A program made the position numbers and the translations under genes. The notes beneath the pieces were generated by a model. It saw only the letters and a program-made list of their open reading frames with translations. It did no database searches and was not told where the DNA came from. This document shows positions 46,801-56,728 of a stretch of DNA of 64,000 bases, one piece after another. Each line of letters opens with the position of its first letter. The first letter of the stretch is position 1. Origin of the DNA: Accumulibacter sp. (GTDB taxonomy: Bacteria > Pseudomonadota > Gammaproteobacteria > Burkholderiales > Rhodocyclaceae); the NCBI RefSeq assembly GCF_029255125.1, contig NZ_JAPUVR010000102.1, positions 1 through 64,000 on the forward strand, read 5' to 3'.

Positions 46801-48324
46801 ATGACCGCTCCCCTCCTGATTGCCAAGAACCAAGATACCGACCTTGTCCTGCTGCCGGCACTGGCCAATCGGCACGGCCTGATCACCGGCGCCACCGGAA
46901 CGGGCAAGACGATCACCCTGCAAGTCCTCGCCGAACGCTTCTCGGCCATCGGCGTGCCGGTCTTCATGGCCGACGTGAAGGGTGATCTTTCGGGACTCGC
47001 CGAAGCCGGCAGCCTGACGCCGAAAATGCAGGCGCGCCTCGCCGCACTCGGCCTGAAGGACTGGGCGCCGAAAGCATGCCCAGTCGTTTTCTGGGACGTC
47101 TACGGCAGCCAGGGCCACCCGGTGCGGGCAACGATCTCGGACATGGGGCCGGTCCTCCTTGCCCGCTTGCTCAACCTCAACGAGACGCAGGCAGGCGTCC
47201 TCCAACTCGTCTTCAAGATCGCTGACGACCAGGGCCTGCTCCTGCTCGACCTCAAGGACCTGCGTGCGATGGTCCAGCACGTCGGCGAAAACGCCAAGTC
47301 GTTTACCACCGAATACGGCAACGTCTCGGCCGCCTCGATCGGCGCCATCCAGCGCAACCTGCTGACACTCGGCGAACAGGGCGGCGAGGTCTTTTTCGCC
47401 GAACCGATGCTCGACATCGCCGACCTGCTGCAGACCGAGAACGGGGCCGGCGTGGTCAATATCCTCGCGGGCGATCAGTTGATGAACTCGCCGCGCCTCT
47501 ACTCGACCTTCCTCCTCTGGCTGCTCTCCGAGCTCTTCGAGCGTCTGCCGGAGGTCGGTGATCTCGACCAGCCGAAGCTCGTCTTCTTCTTCGACGAAGC
47601 GCACCTGCTGTTCAACGAGGCCCCGGCCGCGTTGCTGCAAAAGATCGAACAGGTCGTCCGCCTGATCCGTTCGAAAGGCGTCGGCATCTACTTCGTCACG
47701 CAGAACCCGCTCGACATTCCCGACACCGTCCTCGGCCAGCTCGGCAACCGCGTCCAGCACGCACTGCGCGCGTTCACCCCGCGCGACCAGAAGGCGGTCA
47801 AGGCAGCCGCCCAGACGCTAAGGGCAAATCCCAAGTTCGACGCGGAGGCGGCAATCAGCGAACTCGGCGTGGGCGAAGCGCTGGTCTCCTTCCTCGACGA
47901 GAAAGGACGGCCGAACGTCGTCGAACGGGCTTTCGTCCTCCCGCCGGCGACGCGCATAGGCCCACAGACGGCCACCGAGCGCCAGGCGGTGATCAAGCGC
48001 TCGCCGATCTACGGGCATTACGAAAAGGTCGTCGACCGCGAATCGGCCTACGAAAAGCTGAAGGGTGAAGCCGCCGCGAAAAGCGCCGACGGCGCTTCCG
48101 GCAAGCCTGCCGACACAGCGCCGGCGAGCGAATCGGGCGGCGGCTGGCTGGGTGGCCTGGGCGACCTCTTCTCGGGTGGCAGCGGTGGCCGCGCCCGACG
48201 CGCCGACTCGGTCCTCGAAACCGCCGCGAAAAGTGCCGCCCGGACGATCGGCTCGCAGGTCGGCCGCGAAATCATTCGCGGCGTCCTCGGCTCGATCCTC
48301 GGCGGCGGGAGCCGCCGGCGGTGA
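46801..48324 (+). CDS. HerA-like ATPase, YjgR/DUF853 family
   Basis: 507-aa FtsK/HerA-superfamily NTPase. Walker [11 protein letters not shown] is near residue 30, Walker [12 protein letters not shown] near 265, with [20 protein letters not shown] (sensor/Arg finger region) further on. The last 110 residues are low-complexity and Gly/Ala rich ([18 protein letters not shown], split by charged stretches). Role not established; the family is widespread and predicted to act on DNA or in envelope processes. Divergent from yebC, 211 bases away. Confidence 0.9.
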   Translation: MTAPLLIAKNQDTDLVLLPALANRHGLITGATGTGKTITLQVLAERFSAIGVPVFMADVKGDLSGLAEAGSLTPKMQARLAALGLKDWAPKACPVVFWDVYGSQGHPVRATISDMGPVLLARLLNLNETQAGVLQLVFKIADDQGLLLLDLKDLRAMVQHVGENAKSFTTEYGNVSAASIGAIQRNLLTLGEQGGEVFFAEPMLDIADLLQTENGAGVVNILAGDQLMNSPRLYSTFLLWLLSELFERLPEVGDLDQPKLVFFFDEAHLLFNEAPAALLQKIEQVVRLIRSKGVGIYFVTQNPLDIPDTVLGQLGNRVQHALRAFTPRDQKAVKAAAQTLRANPKFDAEAAISELGVGEALVSFLDEKGRPNVVERAFVLPPATRIGPQTATERQAVIKRSPIYGHYEKVVDRESAYEKLKGEAAAKSADGASGKPADTAPASESGGGWLGGLGDLFSGGSGGRARRADSVLETAAKSAARTIGSQVGREIIRGVLGSILGGGSRRR

Positions 48325-48333
48325 TTTGCCGCA

Positions 48334-48349
48334 GCGCCGCGCGCGGCGC
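48334..48349. terminator. GC-rich palindrome between convergent yjgR-type ATPase and PEP-CTERM gene
   Basis: The 16-base sequence GCGCCGCGCGCGGCGC is a perfect palindrome able to form a short hairpin. It lies 9 bases after the ATPase stop and 5 bases before the end of the convergent gene. No T-run. Confidence 0.3.
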
Positions 48350-48354
48350 CGCCC

Positions 48355-49158
48355 TCAGGCCGGCTGTCGCCGACGCCAGCCGGCCAAGCCCAGGCCTAGC
48401 GCGAGCAAGGCAGCGGTAGCGGGTTCGGGCACCGCGGCGATTTCAAGGAAGGGGCGCAGGCTCGCGTCGGCGGCGGCCGACGAGGCGTAGAGCGAGGCGA
48501 TCGGCTTGCCCGAGTCGGCGAAAACGATGTCGGGCTGCAGCAGTTCGACGCCGAAATTCATGCTTGGGTCGGACAGCCAGTCCTTGACCAGTCCCGTCAC
48601 GTCGAAACTGACCCATTGGTTGACGCCATCCTGTACGGCCGACGTGAACGGACCGGCGACGCTCGGTTGCGTCTCCCAGGTCACCGTCGTTTCTCCCCAG
48701 GCCTGCGTGACGCGATGCAGTTCGGTGGTGATCGGTTTGGCGCTCGTCGGGTTGTCGAAAGGGCGCAGTCCGGGCAGGGCAAACAGCTTGAGCTGGGCGC
48801 TGGCAACCTGGCCGGCCGACAAGGCAAGCGGGGTGAGATCGAAGCGCAGCAGCGATCGGGTGTCGTGCGCGCGTGATTCGCCCAGCGCACCGATCAGCGG
48901 CGTCGTGTTGCTGCTCCCGAGGAAGTTGCCGAAGGGAACGGCCGGCGCCGGGGTGAGCGCGTTCAGCGTCTGGCTGTCGAGGTTGGTGACGCGCGCTGCG
49001 GTCGCGATGTTGAAAGTGCCGGGAATCCCGAATTCATAGACGAAGACGTCCTCGCTGGTGCTTTCGTCGGGTTGCAGGATCATCGCCGCGTGCGCCGCAC
49101 CGGTCAGCGTCGCGGCAAGCAGCAGGGGAAGCATTTTCGAGGGGAGAGCGTGGCGCAT
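48355..49158 (-). CDS. Secreted DNRLRE-like protein with PEP-CTERM sorting signal
   Basis: 267 aa from ATG 49158, which has GGAGG six bases upstream. Signal peptide at residues 1-25 (KMLPLLLAATLTGAAHAA). The middle resembles DNRLRE/CBM96-type beta domains (SLLRFDLTPLALSAGQVASA, WETQPSVAGPF, WVSFDVTGLVKDWLSD). The C-terminus VPEPATAALLALGLGLAGWRRR is a PEP-CTERM motif, TM helix and basic tail, recognised by exosortase. Such proteins are tied to extracellular matrix in floc-forming betaproteobacteria. The exosortase is not in the window. Confidence 0.9.
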   Translation of the reverse strand: MRHALPSKMLPLLLAATLTGAAHAAMILQPDESTSEDVFVYEFGIPGTFNIATAARVTNLDSQTLNALTPAPAVPFGNFLGSSNTTPLIGALGESRAHDTRSLLRFDLTPLALSAGQVASAQLKLFALPGLRPFDNPTSAKPITTELHRVTQAWGETTVTWETQPSVAGPFTSAVQDGVNQWVSFDVTGLVKDWLSDPSMNFGVELLQPDIVFADSGKPIASLYASSAAADASLRPFLEIAAVPEPATAALLALGLGLAGWRRRQPA

Positions 49159-49280
49159 GGGGGACCTCCGATGGCTTGGGTTGAGCGCGGGCGCACCCAA
49201 TGCGCGCCCGCTTCAGGCTCGAATACGCAGCGACAGCGAGAATGGATGCAGACGGCGGCGCCAGGCTGCCCGGCCTTCGC

Positions 49281-50318
49281 TCAGGTCGTCTGGGCGAGCG
49301 CTGGGCCGAGAGGGATTTTCGACGCGGCATGCGCGACCGCGCGCACGAAGCGTGGGACGAGGTAGCCGGGCAGACGCGCCAGCAGCGCGGCATGCAGGGC
49401 GCGGGCGTGCGCTTCAGGCACGTCGAAGTGGGCGGCGCCGCTCACCCGGTCGAGCAGGTGGACGTAGTAGGGCAGAACGCCGACCGCGAAGAGACGTTCA
49501 GACAATTCGGCCAGCGTATCGGCCTGGTCATTGACGCCGGCGAGCAGGACCGACTGGTTGAGCAGGCTGAGCCCGGCCGCGCGCAGCGGGCGCAGCGCAG
49601 CGCCGACCGTTTCGTCGATTTCGCGCGGATGATTGGCGTGGATGACCAGACTCGTCGCCAGGCGGCTGCCGGTGAGCAACTCGACGAGCGCTGGCGTGAC
49701 GCGCTGCGGAACGACAACCGGCAAGCGGCTATGCACGCGCAGGCGGCGAAGATGGGCGATCGCTGCCAGACGATCGACCATTTCGGCCAGGCGCCGGTCG
49801 GACAATGACAGCGGATCGCCGCCCGACAGGATGACTTCGTGCAGCGAGGGATCGCGCTCGATGTAGTCGAACACCGGCGCCCACTCGGCGCGCGGCGGCC
49901 GGTTGTCGGCGTAGGGGAAGTGACGACGGAAACAGTAACGGCAGTTGATCGCGCAGTTCCCGCTGAGCACGAGCAGGACGCGGCCGGCATACTTGTGGAT
50001 CAGTCCGGGCAGCTTGTTGGCTTCGCTTTCGTCCAGCGGGTCGTCGACGAAGCCGGGCTGCGTCTGAGTTTCGGCGAGCGCCGGCAGAACCTGACGCAGC
50101 AAGGGGTCGTCGCGCTCGCCGCGGCGCATGCGGGCGACGAAGCTGCGCGGTACGCGCAACGGAAAGGCCGGCCGGCGATCAAGTGCGGGCGCTTCATCAG
50201 CCAGATCGAGCAGGGCGAGGAGCTCGTCGCTGCTCGTCACGACCTCGCGCAAGGCGTGCTGCCAGGGTTCGTCCTGACGGTCTTTCGCGTGCCAATCGGT
50301 CGGGCTTCGCGCTATCAT
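49281..50318 (-). CDS. epmB: EF-P beta-lysylation protein (lysine 2,3-aminomutase family)
   Basis: Radical-SAM/PLP enzyme (345 aa) that converts L-lysine to (R)-beta-lysine for attachment to EF-P. Motifs: cluster [39 protein letters not shown], and the C-terminal [18 protein letters not shown]. Start ATG 50318 has AAGGG nearby; ATG 50330 is an alternative. Divergent from efp with less than 45 bases between starts, so promoters overlap or lie inside the genes. Confidence 0.94.
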   Translation of the reverse strand: MIARSPTDWHAKDRQDEPWQHALREVVTSSDELLALLDLADEAPALDRRPAFPLRVPRSFVARMRRGERDDPLLRQVLPALAETQTQPGFVDDPLDESEANKLPGLIHKYAGRVLLVLSGNCAINCRYCFRRHFPYADNRPPRAEWAPVFDYIERDPSLHEVILSGGDPLSLSDRRLAEMVDRLAAIAHLRRLRVHSRLPVVVPQRVTPALVELLTGSRLATSLVIHANHPREIDETVGAALRPLRAAGLSLLNQSVLLAGVNDQADTLAELSERLFAVGVLPYYVHLLDRVSGAAHFDVPEAHARALHAALLARLPGYLVPRFVRAVAHAASKIPLGPALAQTT

Positions 50319-50359
50319 GGCGCCCTTCATTTCTCTTGACCGCCTCACGAGGGGATCCA

Positions 50360-50929
50360 ATGGCGAGCTATTCTACCAACGAATTCAAATCCGGCCTGAA
50401 GGTCATGCTGGACGGTGAACCGTGCACCATCCTCGAAAACGAATTCGTCAAGCCGGGCAAGGGCCAGGCATTCAATCGCGTCAAATTGCGCAACCTGAAG
50501 ACCAACCGCGTATCCGAAAAGACGTTCAAGTCGGGCGACTCGCTCGAGGGGGCGGACATCGTCGACCGTGAAATGCAGTACCTGTACAACGACGGCGAGT
50601 TCTTCCATTTCATGGAGCCGGACAGCTTCGAGCAGCATCAGGCGAGTTCGACCACCGTCGGCGACGCCGCGCTGTGGCTCAAGGAACAGGACATGTGCAT
50701 GGTGATGCTGTTCAACGGCGCACCGCTGGCGGTGACGCCGCCGAACTTCGTCGACCTGGAGATCGTCGAGACCGAGCCGGGTGTGCGCGGTGACACGGCG
50801 ACCGGCGGCACCAAGCCGGCGCGCCTGTCGACCGGCGCGGTTGCCAAGGTGCCGCTGTTCGTCAATCAGGGCGAGATCATTCGTTGCGACACGCGCACCG
50901 GGGAGTACGTCTCGCGCGTCAAGGGCTGA
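50360..50929 (+). CDS. efp: Elongation factor P
   Basis: 189-aa translation factor that rescues ribosomes stalled at polyproline. Three beta-barrel domains; the modified lysine is K34 in [11 protein letters not shown], matching EpmA/EpmB-type modification rather than the rhamnosylated Arg form. Start ATG 50360 with GAGGGGA about eight bases upstream. It sits between epmB and epmA, which strongly supports beta-lysylation. Confidence 0.97.
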   Translation: MASYSTNEFKSGLKVMLDGEPCTILENEFVKPGKGQAFNRVKLRNLKTNRVSEKTFKSGDSLEGADIVDREMQYLYNDGEFFHFMEPDSFEQHQASSTTVGDAALWLKEQDMCMVMLFNGAPLAVTPPNFVDLEIVETEPGVRGDTATGGTKPARLSTGAVAKVPLFVNQGEIIRCDTRTGEYVSRVKG

Positions 50930-50993
50930 GCACGGGCAGCAACGCGTTGCCTTTCCCGCACACATGCGGCAGGCGACAGCGCGGGGCAGCACC

Positions 50994-51959
50994 GTGACCG
51001 CGGCGCAGCGCTGGCGGCCGACCGCGCCGCTGGCGAACCTGCGCCGGCGGGCGCAGATCGTTGGCGCCATCCGCGCCTATTTCGCCGCGCAGGGCGTGCT
51101 CGAAGTCGAGACGCCGCAGATCGGTTCGGCAACGGTCAGCGATCCGCACCTCAACAGTCTGTACGTCGCGGGCTACGGCTACCTGCAAACCTCGCCGGAA
51201 TACGCGATGAAGCGGCTGCTCGCCGCCGGCAGCGGGTCGATCTATCAACTGGCCCGGGTCTTTCGCGCCGACGAGCACGGCCGCCGACACCAGCCGGAGT
51301 TCACCTTGCTCGAATGGTATCGCCTGGGGTATTCGCTCGAACGGCTGATCGATGAAGTCGGGTCGATCGCCCGCCTGGCGCTCGGCGACTTGCCGAGCGA
51401 GCGCCAGCGCTACCGTGATCTTTTCCAGCGCTACCTCGGACTCGACCCGCTGCGCTGCGAGTTGAGCGCACTGCGCAGCGCCGCCGAGCACCTCGACCTG
51501 GCGTTCGACGATGCCGACCGCGATACCTGGCTCGAACTGCTGATGAGCGCGGTGATCGAACCGCAACTCGGGCGCAACGTGCTCAGCTTCGTCGTCGACT
51601 ATCCGCCCTCGCAAGCGGCGCTCGCCCGCCTGCGCCGCGACGCTGACGGAGAACTCGTCGCCGCGCGCTTCGAGTTGTATTTTGCCGGCGTCGAACTGGC
51701 CAACGGCTACCACGAACTGGCCGACGCCGACGAACAGCGGGCCCGCTTTGCCACCGATCTGCAGACGCGCGCGGCGCTGGGTCTGCCCGCCGTAGCGCTC
51801 GACGGCGACTTTCTCGCCGCGCTGAGCGCCGGACTACCGGACTGCAGCGGCGTCGCGCTCGGCCTCGACCGGCTGATCATGCTCGCCGTCGGCGCCCAGT
51901 CGCTGGCCGAGGTGATGGCCTTCGCCGTGCCCTGGGGAGAACTCGATGCATCCGCCTAG
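50994..51959 (+). CDS. epmA: EF-P lysine aminoacylase (GenX/PoxA)
   Basis: Class II lysyl-tRNA synthetase paralogue lacking the anticodon domain, 321 aa, that attaches (beta-)lysine to K34 of EF-P. Motifs: FAAQGVLEVETPQIG, TSPEYAMKRLLAAG, FRADEHGRRHQPEFTLLEWY (motif 2), VELANGYHELADADEQ, and motif 3 GVALGLDRLIML. The GTG at 50994 (GGGG upstream) places the start as in E. coli EpmA; ATG 50964 would add ten residues. Directly downstream of efp. Confidence 0.95.
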   Translation: MTAAQRWRPTAPLANLRRRAQIVGAIRAYFAAQGVLEVETPQIGSATVSDPHLNSLYVAGYGYLQTSPEYAMKRLLAAGSGSIYQLARVFRADEHGRRHQPEFTLLEWYRLGYSLERLIDEVGSIARLALGDLPSERQRYRDLFQRYLGLDPLRCELSALRSAAEHLDLAFDDADRDTWLELLMSAVIEPQLGRNVLSFVVDYPPSQAALARLRRDADGELVAARFELYFAGVELANGYHELADADEQRARFATDLQTRAALGLPAVALDGDFLAALSAGLPDCSGVALGLDRLIMLAVGAQSLAEVMAFAVPWGELDASA

Positions 51960-52010
51960 CCCGCCGGCGTTCCAGCGCTTCAGCGCGCTCTTTGTGCCGA
52001 CGATGAATCG

Positions 52011-52715
52011 ATGAGTCCGCGCATCCGCTGCATCACTCCCGAGGTTTACCAGGTCGGCGGCGCCGGGCTGACGCACGCCAACGATGCGGCGATCTATCTG
52101 GTCGCCGTCTCCGGTGGTGCGGCGCTGATCGACGCCGGCTGCGGACGCGGCAGCGATCTGCTGCTGCTCAACCTGGAAGCCGCCGGCGTGGCGCCCGATG
52201 AGATCGATTTCCTCCTGCTGACGCACTGCCACTACGATCACACCGGAGGTGCGGCCGCATTGCGCCGCCGCTTCGGCTGGCGCGTCGCGCTGCACACTGA
52301 CGAAGTCGCCTACCTGTCGAAGGGCGACAACGACGTCAGCGCCGCCGCCTGGTACGGCGACGAACTGACGCCGTGCGCGGTCGATCTGCCGCTGGTCGAT
52401 GGCCAGGAAATTCGGCTCGGCGAGCGGGCCTTGCGCGCCATCCACATTCCCGGCCATTCGCCGGGATCGCTCGCTTACCTCGTCGAGTCAGCCGGACAGC
52501 GCGTCGTCTTCGCGCAGGACGTGCATGGGCCACTGCATCCGTCGCTGCTCTCGAACAGCGCCGATTACCAGGCTTCGCTCGGCAAGCTGGCCGCGCTCGA
52601 GGCCGACATCCTGTGCGAAGGGCATTACGGCGTTTTCGTTGGTCGGCGGGAAGTTGCCCAGTTCATCGCGCGCTTTCGTTCGCCAGCGGGCGCAACGCGC
52701 GGCCGAGACGGGTAG
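52011..52715 (+). CDS. MBL-fold metallo-hydrolase
   Basis: 234-aa beta-lactamase-fold hydrolase with the two-metal set THCHYDHTGG, GHSPGSL, the bridging Asp in FAQDVHG and a last His in CEGHYGVF. Glyoxalase II, quorum lactonase and thioesterase relatives share this form, so the substrate is not known. ATG 52011. It lies 51 bases downstream of epmA and may be co-transcribed, but no link to EF-P is known. Convergent with hom. Confidence 0.88.
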   Translation: MSPRIRCITPEVYQVGGAGLTHANDAAIYLVAVSGGAALIDAGCGRGSDLLLLNLEAAGVAPDEIDFLLLTHCHYDHTGGAAALRRRFGWRVALHTDEVAYLSKGDNDVSAAAWYGDELTPCAVDLPLVDGQEIRLGERALRAIHIPGHSPGSLAYLVESAGQRVVFAQDVHGPLHPSLLSNSADYQASLGKLAALEADILCEGHYGVFVGRREVAQFIARFRSPAGATRGRDG

Positions 52716-52720
52716 GTCAG

Positions 52721-52747
52721 CGGCGCGCGCAGGGGCTTTGCGCGCCG
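52721..52747. terminator. Hairpin between convergent MBL hydrolase and hom
   Basis: Eight-base inverted repeat CGGCGCGC / GCGCGCCG around an 11-base loop in the 62-base gap between two convergent genes. A likely bidirectional end, without a T-run. Confidence 0.4.
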
Positions 52748-52777
52748 CGCCCGCTACCGGTCAGCGCTGCCGATCCC

Positions 52778-54088
52778 TTACAGGAGTTCTTCCAGGCGCA
52801 GGCGAATGATCTTTCCGTGCACGGCCGACAAGGCCTCGATGCCGGCGATTGCCGCATCGACCTGGCGCTCGCGCGTGCGGTGGGTGAGCATGATGATGTC
52901 GGTCTGCTCCTCGCCTTCGTTCGGTTCGCGCTGAAACATGGCGACGATCGAAATCTCGTGATCGGCCAGGATGCGCGTCACCTCGGCGAGCACGCCCGGG
53001 CGGTCTTCGACGCGCAGGCGCAGGTAATAGCTGGTGACCACCTCGGCGATCGGCAGGATCGCCAGTTCGACCATGGCGCCGGGCTGGAAGGCGAGATGCG
53101 GTACGCGGTGTTCGGGGTCGGCCGTGTGCATGCGGGTCACGTCGACCAGGTCGGCGATGACCGCCGAAGCGGTGGGTTCGGCGCCGGCGCCCTTGCCGTA
53201 ATAGAGCGTCGCACCGACCGCGTCACCCTTGACGAGAACGGCATTCATCGCGCCTTCGACGTTGGCGATCAGGCGCTTGCCCGGAATCAGCGTCGGATGG
53301 ACGCGCAGTTCGACGCCTGCGTCGGTGCGCTTGGTGATGCCCAGCAGCTTGATGCGATAACCGAGTTGTTCGGCGTACTTGATGTCGACCGCGTCGAGCT
53401 GGCTGATACCTTCGATGTGCGCGCGCTCGAAACCCATCGAACTGCCGAAGGCAATCGCCGACATGATGCTCAGCTTGTGCGCCGCGTCGATGCCCTCGAC
53501 GTCCACGGTGGGATCAGCCTCGGCGTAACCCAGCTCCTGCGCTTGCGCCAGGACGGCCGGGAAACTGAGACCCTTGTCGCGCATTTCCGAGAGGATGAAA
53601 TTGGTCGTGCCGTTGATGATGCCGGCAATCCATTCGATCCGGTTCGCCGTCAGCCCCTCGCGCAAGGCCTTGATGATCGGTATGCCGCCGGCAACCGCCG
53701 CCTCGAAGGCGACCATGACGCCGCGCGCCTGGGCGGCGGCGAAGATCTCGTTGCCGTACTTGGCGAGCAGCGCCTTGTTCGCCGTCACCACATGTTTGCC
53801 GTTGGCGATCGCCAGGAGGACGAGCTCCCTTGCCTGATCATAGCCGCCGAACAGCTCGACGACGATGTCCACCTCGGGATCACTGACCAGCGCACGCGGA
53901 TCATCGGTGGCGCGACACTCGCCGGCGGTCAGCCGGTGCGTCCGTTCCAGGTTGCGATCGGCGACGACGCTGATCCGGATGGGGCGTCCGGCACGCCGCG
54001 TAATCTCTTCGGCGTTTCTCTTGAGCACCGCGTAGACGCCGCCACCGACGGTGCCGATACCGAGAAGTCCAACGTTGATAGGTTTCAT
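52778..54088 (-). CDS. hom: Homoserine dehydrogenase
   Basis: Reduces aspartate semialdehyde to homoserine for threonine and methionine synthesis; 436 aa with an N-terminal NAD(P) domain (VGLLGIGTVGGGVYAVL), catalytic core (GGIPIIKALREGL, INGTTNFILSEM, LGYAEADPTVDVEG, AAHKLSIM) and a C-terminal ACT domain (about 350-430; YYLRLRVEDRPGVLAEV) for feedback by threonine. ATG 54088. It follows alaA on the same strand; thrC is not next to it, unlike in many proteobacteria. Confidence 0.96.
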   Translation of the reverse strand: MKPINVGLLGIGTVGGGVYAVLKRNAEEITRRAGRPIRISVVADRNLERTHRLTAGECRATDDPRALVSDPEVDIVVELFGGYDQARELVLLAIANGKHVVTANKALLAKYGNEIFAAAQARGVMVAFEAAVAGGIPIIKALREGLTANRIEWIAGIINGTTNFILSEMRDKGLSFPAVLAQAQELGYAEADPTVDVEGIDAAHKLSIMSAIAFGSSMGFERAHIEGISQLDAVDIKYAEQLGYRIKLLGITKRTDAGVELRVHPTLIPGKRLIANVEGAMNAVLVKGDAVGATLYYGKGAGAEPTASAVIADLVDVTRMHTADPEHRVPHLAFQPGAMVELAILPIAEVVTSYYLRLRVEDRPGVLAEVTRILADHEISIVAMFQREPNEGEEQTDIIMLTHRTRERQVDAAIAGIEALSAVHGKIIRLRLEELL

Positions 54089-54136
54089 TGGGCAAAGGAA
54101 GGCAAGATTGGAGATCGATGAGCGTCGGCCGGGCGG

Positions 54137-55381
54137 CTAGCTGCCGGCCGCGACCTTCTGTTGCGAGCGACGACGATAGCCGGCGAGGAAGCGCGCCAAG
54201 CGCGCTATTGCATCGCGCAAATCGTCCTCGTGCGGGAGAAAGACCAGGCGAAAATGGTCCGGCGCCGGCCAGTTGAAGCCACTCCCCTGAACGAGCAGGA
54301 CGCGCTCGGCCTCGAGCAGTTCGGCCATGAACTCCTGATCGTCGTCGATCGGGTAAAGTTCGCGATCAAGGCGCGGGAACATGTACAGCGCCGCCTTCGG
54401 CTTGACGCAACTGACCCCGGGAATGGCCGTGATCAGTTCGTAGGCGAGGTCACGCTGGCGGCACATGCGACCGCCCGGCGCGACCAGATCGTCGATGCTC
54501 TGGTAACCGCCAAGTGCCGTCTGAATCGCATGCTGCGCCGGCACGTTCGAGCACAGGCGCATCGAAGCCAACATGTCGAGTCCTTCGATGTAGTCGCGCG
54601 CGTCGCGCAAATCGCCCGAAACGACCATCCAGCCGGCGCGATAGCCGCACGAGCGATAGTTCTTGGACAGGCCGTTGAAGGTCACTGTCAGTACGTCCGA
54701 CGAGAGCGACGCGATCGCCGTGTGCTGCGCACCGTCGTAGAGCACCTTGTCATAGACCTCGTCCGAATAGATGATCAGGCTGTGCTGGCGCGCAATGTCG
54801 ACGAGTTCGCGCAGCATCGTTTCCGGATAGAGCGCACCGGTCGGATTGTTCGGATTGATCACCACCAGCGCGCGCGTACGCGGCGTGATCTTGGCGCGCA
54901 GATCGTCCAGATCGGGCAGCCACTCGTTCGCCTCGTCGCACAGATAATGACGCGGCGTGCCGCTCGACAGGCTGACCGCGGCCGTCCACAAGGGATAGTC
55001 CGGCGCCGGTACGAGTACCTCGTCGCCGGTGTTGAGCAGGGCGTTCATCGCCATGACGATCAGCTCGGAGACGCCGTTGCCGATGTAGATGTCCTCCAGC
55101 GTCACGCCCTTGATACGCTTTTGCTGCGTGTAGTGCATCACCGCCTTGCGCGCCGAGAAGATCCCTTTCGAATCGGAATAGCCCGCCGCTCCCGGCAGGT
55201 TGCGAATCATGTCGAGCTGGATTTCCTCCGGCGAGTCAAAACCGAATGCGGCCAGATTGCCGATGTTGAGCTTGATGATGTGATGACCGTCGTCCTCCAT
55301 CTGCTTCGCCTTCTGCAGAACGGCGCCGCGTATGTCGTAACAGACGTTGTCCAGCTTGGCTGACTTGCGTATCGTCTTCAT
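54137..55381 (-). CDS. alaA: Alanine aminotransferase AlaA type
   Basis: Fold-type I PLP aminotransferase (414 aa), closely like E. coli AlaA/YfbQ (N-terminus KSAKLDNVCYDIRGAVL, KLNIGNLAAFGFDSPEEI). It makes alanine from pyruvate with glutamate. The PLP lysine is in NGLSKNYRSCGYRAGW at about residue 240; NPNNPTGALYP binds substrate. ATG 55381 with AGGAG about eight bases upstream. It sits between alaC and hom with gaps of 10 and 48 bases. Confidence 0.93.
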   Translation of the reverse strand: MKTIRKSAKLDNVCYDIRGAVLQKAKQMEDDGHHIIKLNIGNLAAFGFDSPEEIQLDMIRNLPGAAGYSDSKGIFSARKAVMHYTQQKRIKGVTLEDIYIGNGVSELIVMAMNALLNTGDEVLVPAPDYPLWTAAVSLSSGTPRHYLCDEANEWLPDLDDLRAKITPRTRALVVINPNNPTGALYPETMLRELVDIARQHSLIIYSDEVYDKVLYDGAQHTAIASLSSDVLTVTFNGLSKNYRSCGYRAGWMVVSGDLRDARDYIEGLDMLASMRLCSNVPAQHAIQTALGGYQSIDDLVAPGGRMCRQRDLAYELITAIPGVSCVKPKAALYMFPRLDRELYPIDDDQEFMAELLEAERVLLVQGSGFNWPAPDHFRLVFLPHEDDLRDAIARLARFLAGYRRRSQQKVAAGS

Positions 55382-55391
55382 CGTCCCGCTC

Positions 55392-56576
55392 CTAAAGCAA
55401 GCCGTCTTTTCGGAACATGTCCTTGATCCCGCGAACCGCCTGGCGCGTGCGCTCCTCGTTCTCGATCAGCGCAAAGCGGACATGGTCATCGCCGTATTCG
55501 CCGAAGCCGATTCCGGGCGACACCGCGACGCGCGCCTCGCCGAGCAGTTTCCGCGCGAAATCAAGCGAGCCCATCTGCTCGTAGGCGGGCGGAATCTTCG
55601 CCCAGATGTACATCGACGCCTTCGGCACCTCGACCATCCAGCCCGCTTCGTGCAGCCCCTTGGCGAGCACGTTGCGCCGGTTCTGGTAGGTCTGGCGCAC
55701 TTCGGCGACGCAGTCCTGCGGCCCATCGAGGGCAATCACCGAGGCCACCTGGATCGGTGTGAACGTCCCGTAATCGTGATAGCTCTTGATGCGCACCAGC
55801 GCATGGCAGAGATCGGCGTTGCCGACCATGTAGCCCACCCGCCAGCCGGCCATGTTGTAGCTCTTCGACATCGTGAAGAACTCGACGGCGATCTCGCGCG
55901 CACCCGGTACCTGCATGATCGACGGCGCCTGATAGCCGTCAAAGACGATGTCAGCATAGGCCAGATCGTGCACCAGGAGAATATCGTGCTGGCGGGCGAT
56001 CGCCACGACGCGCTCGAAGAAAGCAAGGTCGACGCAGCGTGCTGTCGGGTTGCTCGGAAAGCCCAGGATCATCATCTTCGGTTTCGGGATCGACTCGCGG
56101 ATCGCGCGCTCGACCTCCTCGAAGAAATCGACCTCGGGCGTCATGCGCACGGCGCGCACGTCGGCGCCGGCGATGATCGCTCCGTAAATGTGAATCGGGT
56201 ACGATGGGTTCGGCACCAGGACCGTGTCGCCACGATCGAGCGTCGCCAGCATCAGGTGCGCCAGCCCCTCCTTCGAGCCAATGGTCACCACCGCCTCGCT
56301 TTCCGGATCGAAACGCACGTCATAACGCCGCTGATACCAGTCGCAAATCGCTCGCCGCAAGCGCGGAATGCCTTTCGACAGCGAGTAGCCATGCGTGTTT
56401 TCGCGCAACGCCGCCTCGACCAGCTTGTCGGTAATGTGCTGCGGCGTCGGACCATCCGGGTTGCCCATGCTCAGGTCGATGATGTCTTCGCCCCGGCGAC
56501 GGGCGGCCATCTTCAGTTCACCGGTGATGTTGAAGACGTAGGGTGGCAGACGCTTGATGCGGGAAAACTCTTTCAT
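55392..56576 (-). CDS. alaC: Alanine aminotransferase AlaC type
   Basis: Second PLP aminotransferase (394 aa), like E. coli AlaC/YfdZ ([28 protein letters not shown]). PLP lysine in [15 protein letters not shown] at about residue 235, and [12 protein letters not shown] binding the cofactor. ATG 56576. Encoded next to alaA, so the cell has two paralogous but divergent alanine-type transaminases in one run with hom; such AlaC-hom pairs are common in betaproteobacteria. Confidence 0.93.
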   Translation of the reverse strand: MKEFSRIKRLPPYVFNITGELKMAARRRGEDIIDLSMGNPDGPTPQHITDKLVEAALRENTHGYSLSKGIPRLRRAICDWYQRRYDVRFDPESEAVVTIGSKEGLAHLMLATLDRGDTVLVPNPSYPIHIYGAIIAGADVRAVRMTPEVDFFEEVERAIRESIPKPKMMILGFPSNPTARCVDLAFFERVVAIARQHDILLVHDLAYADIVFDGYQAPSIMQVPGAREIAVEFFTMSKSYNMAGWRVGYMVGNADLCHALVRIKSYHDYGTFTPIQVASVIALDGPQDCVAEVRQTYQNRRNVLAKGLHEAGWMVEVPKASMYIWAKIPPAYEQMGSLDFARKLLGEARVAVSPGIGFGEYGDDHVRFALIENEERTRQAVRGIKDMFRKDGLL

Positions 56577-56728
56577 GGTGCGGACTCGGAAGGCGTGCAG
56601 CGTATTCGGTGCTCGGCGGCGGGCGCCGGTCGGTCACGGCGACCGGCGCCGACCTTGGCGGGGATCAGCGAAGCGCCGCCGGCAAAAAGCTATAATCGTA
56701 CTTTAACGTTTCCTGTCCCGCAATTTTG

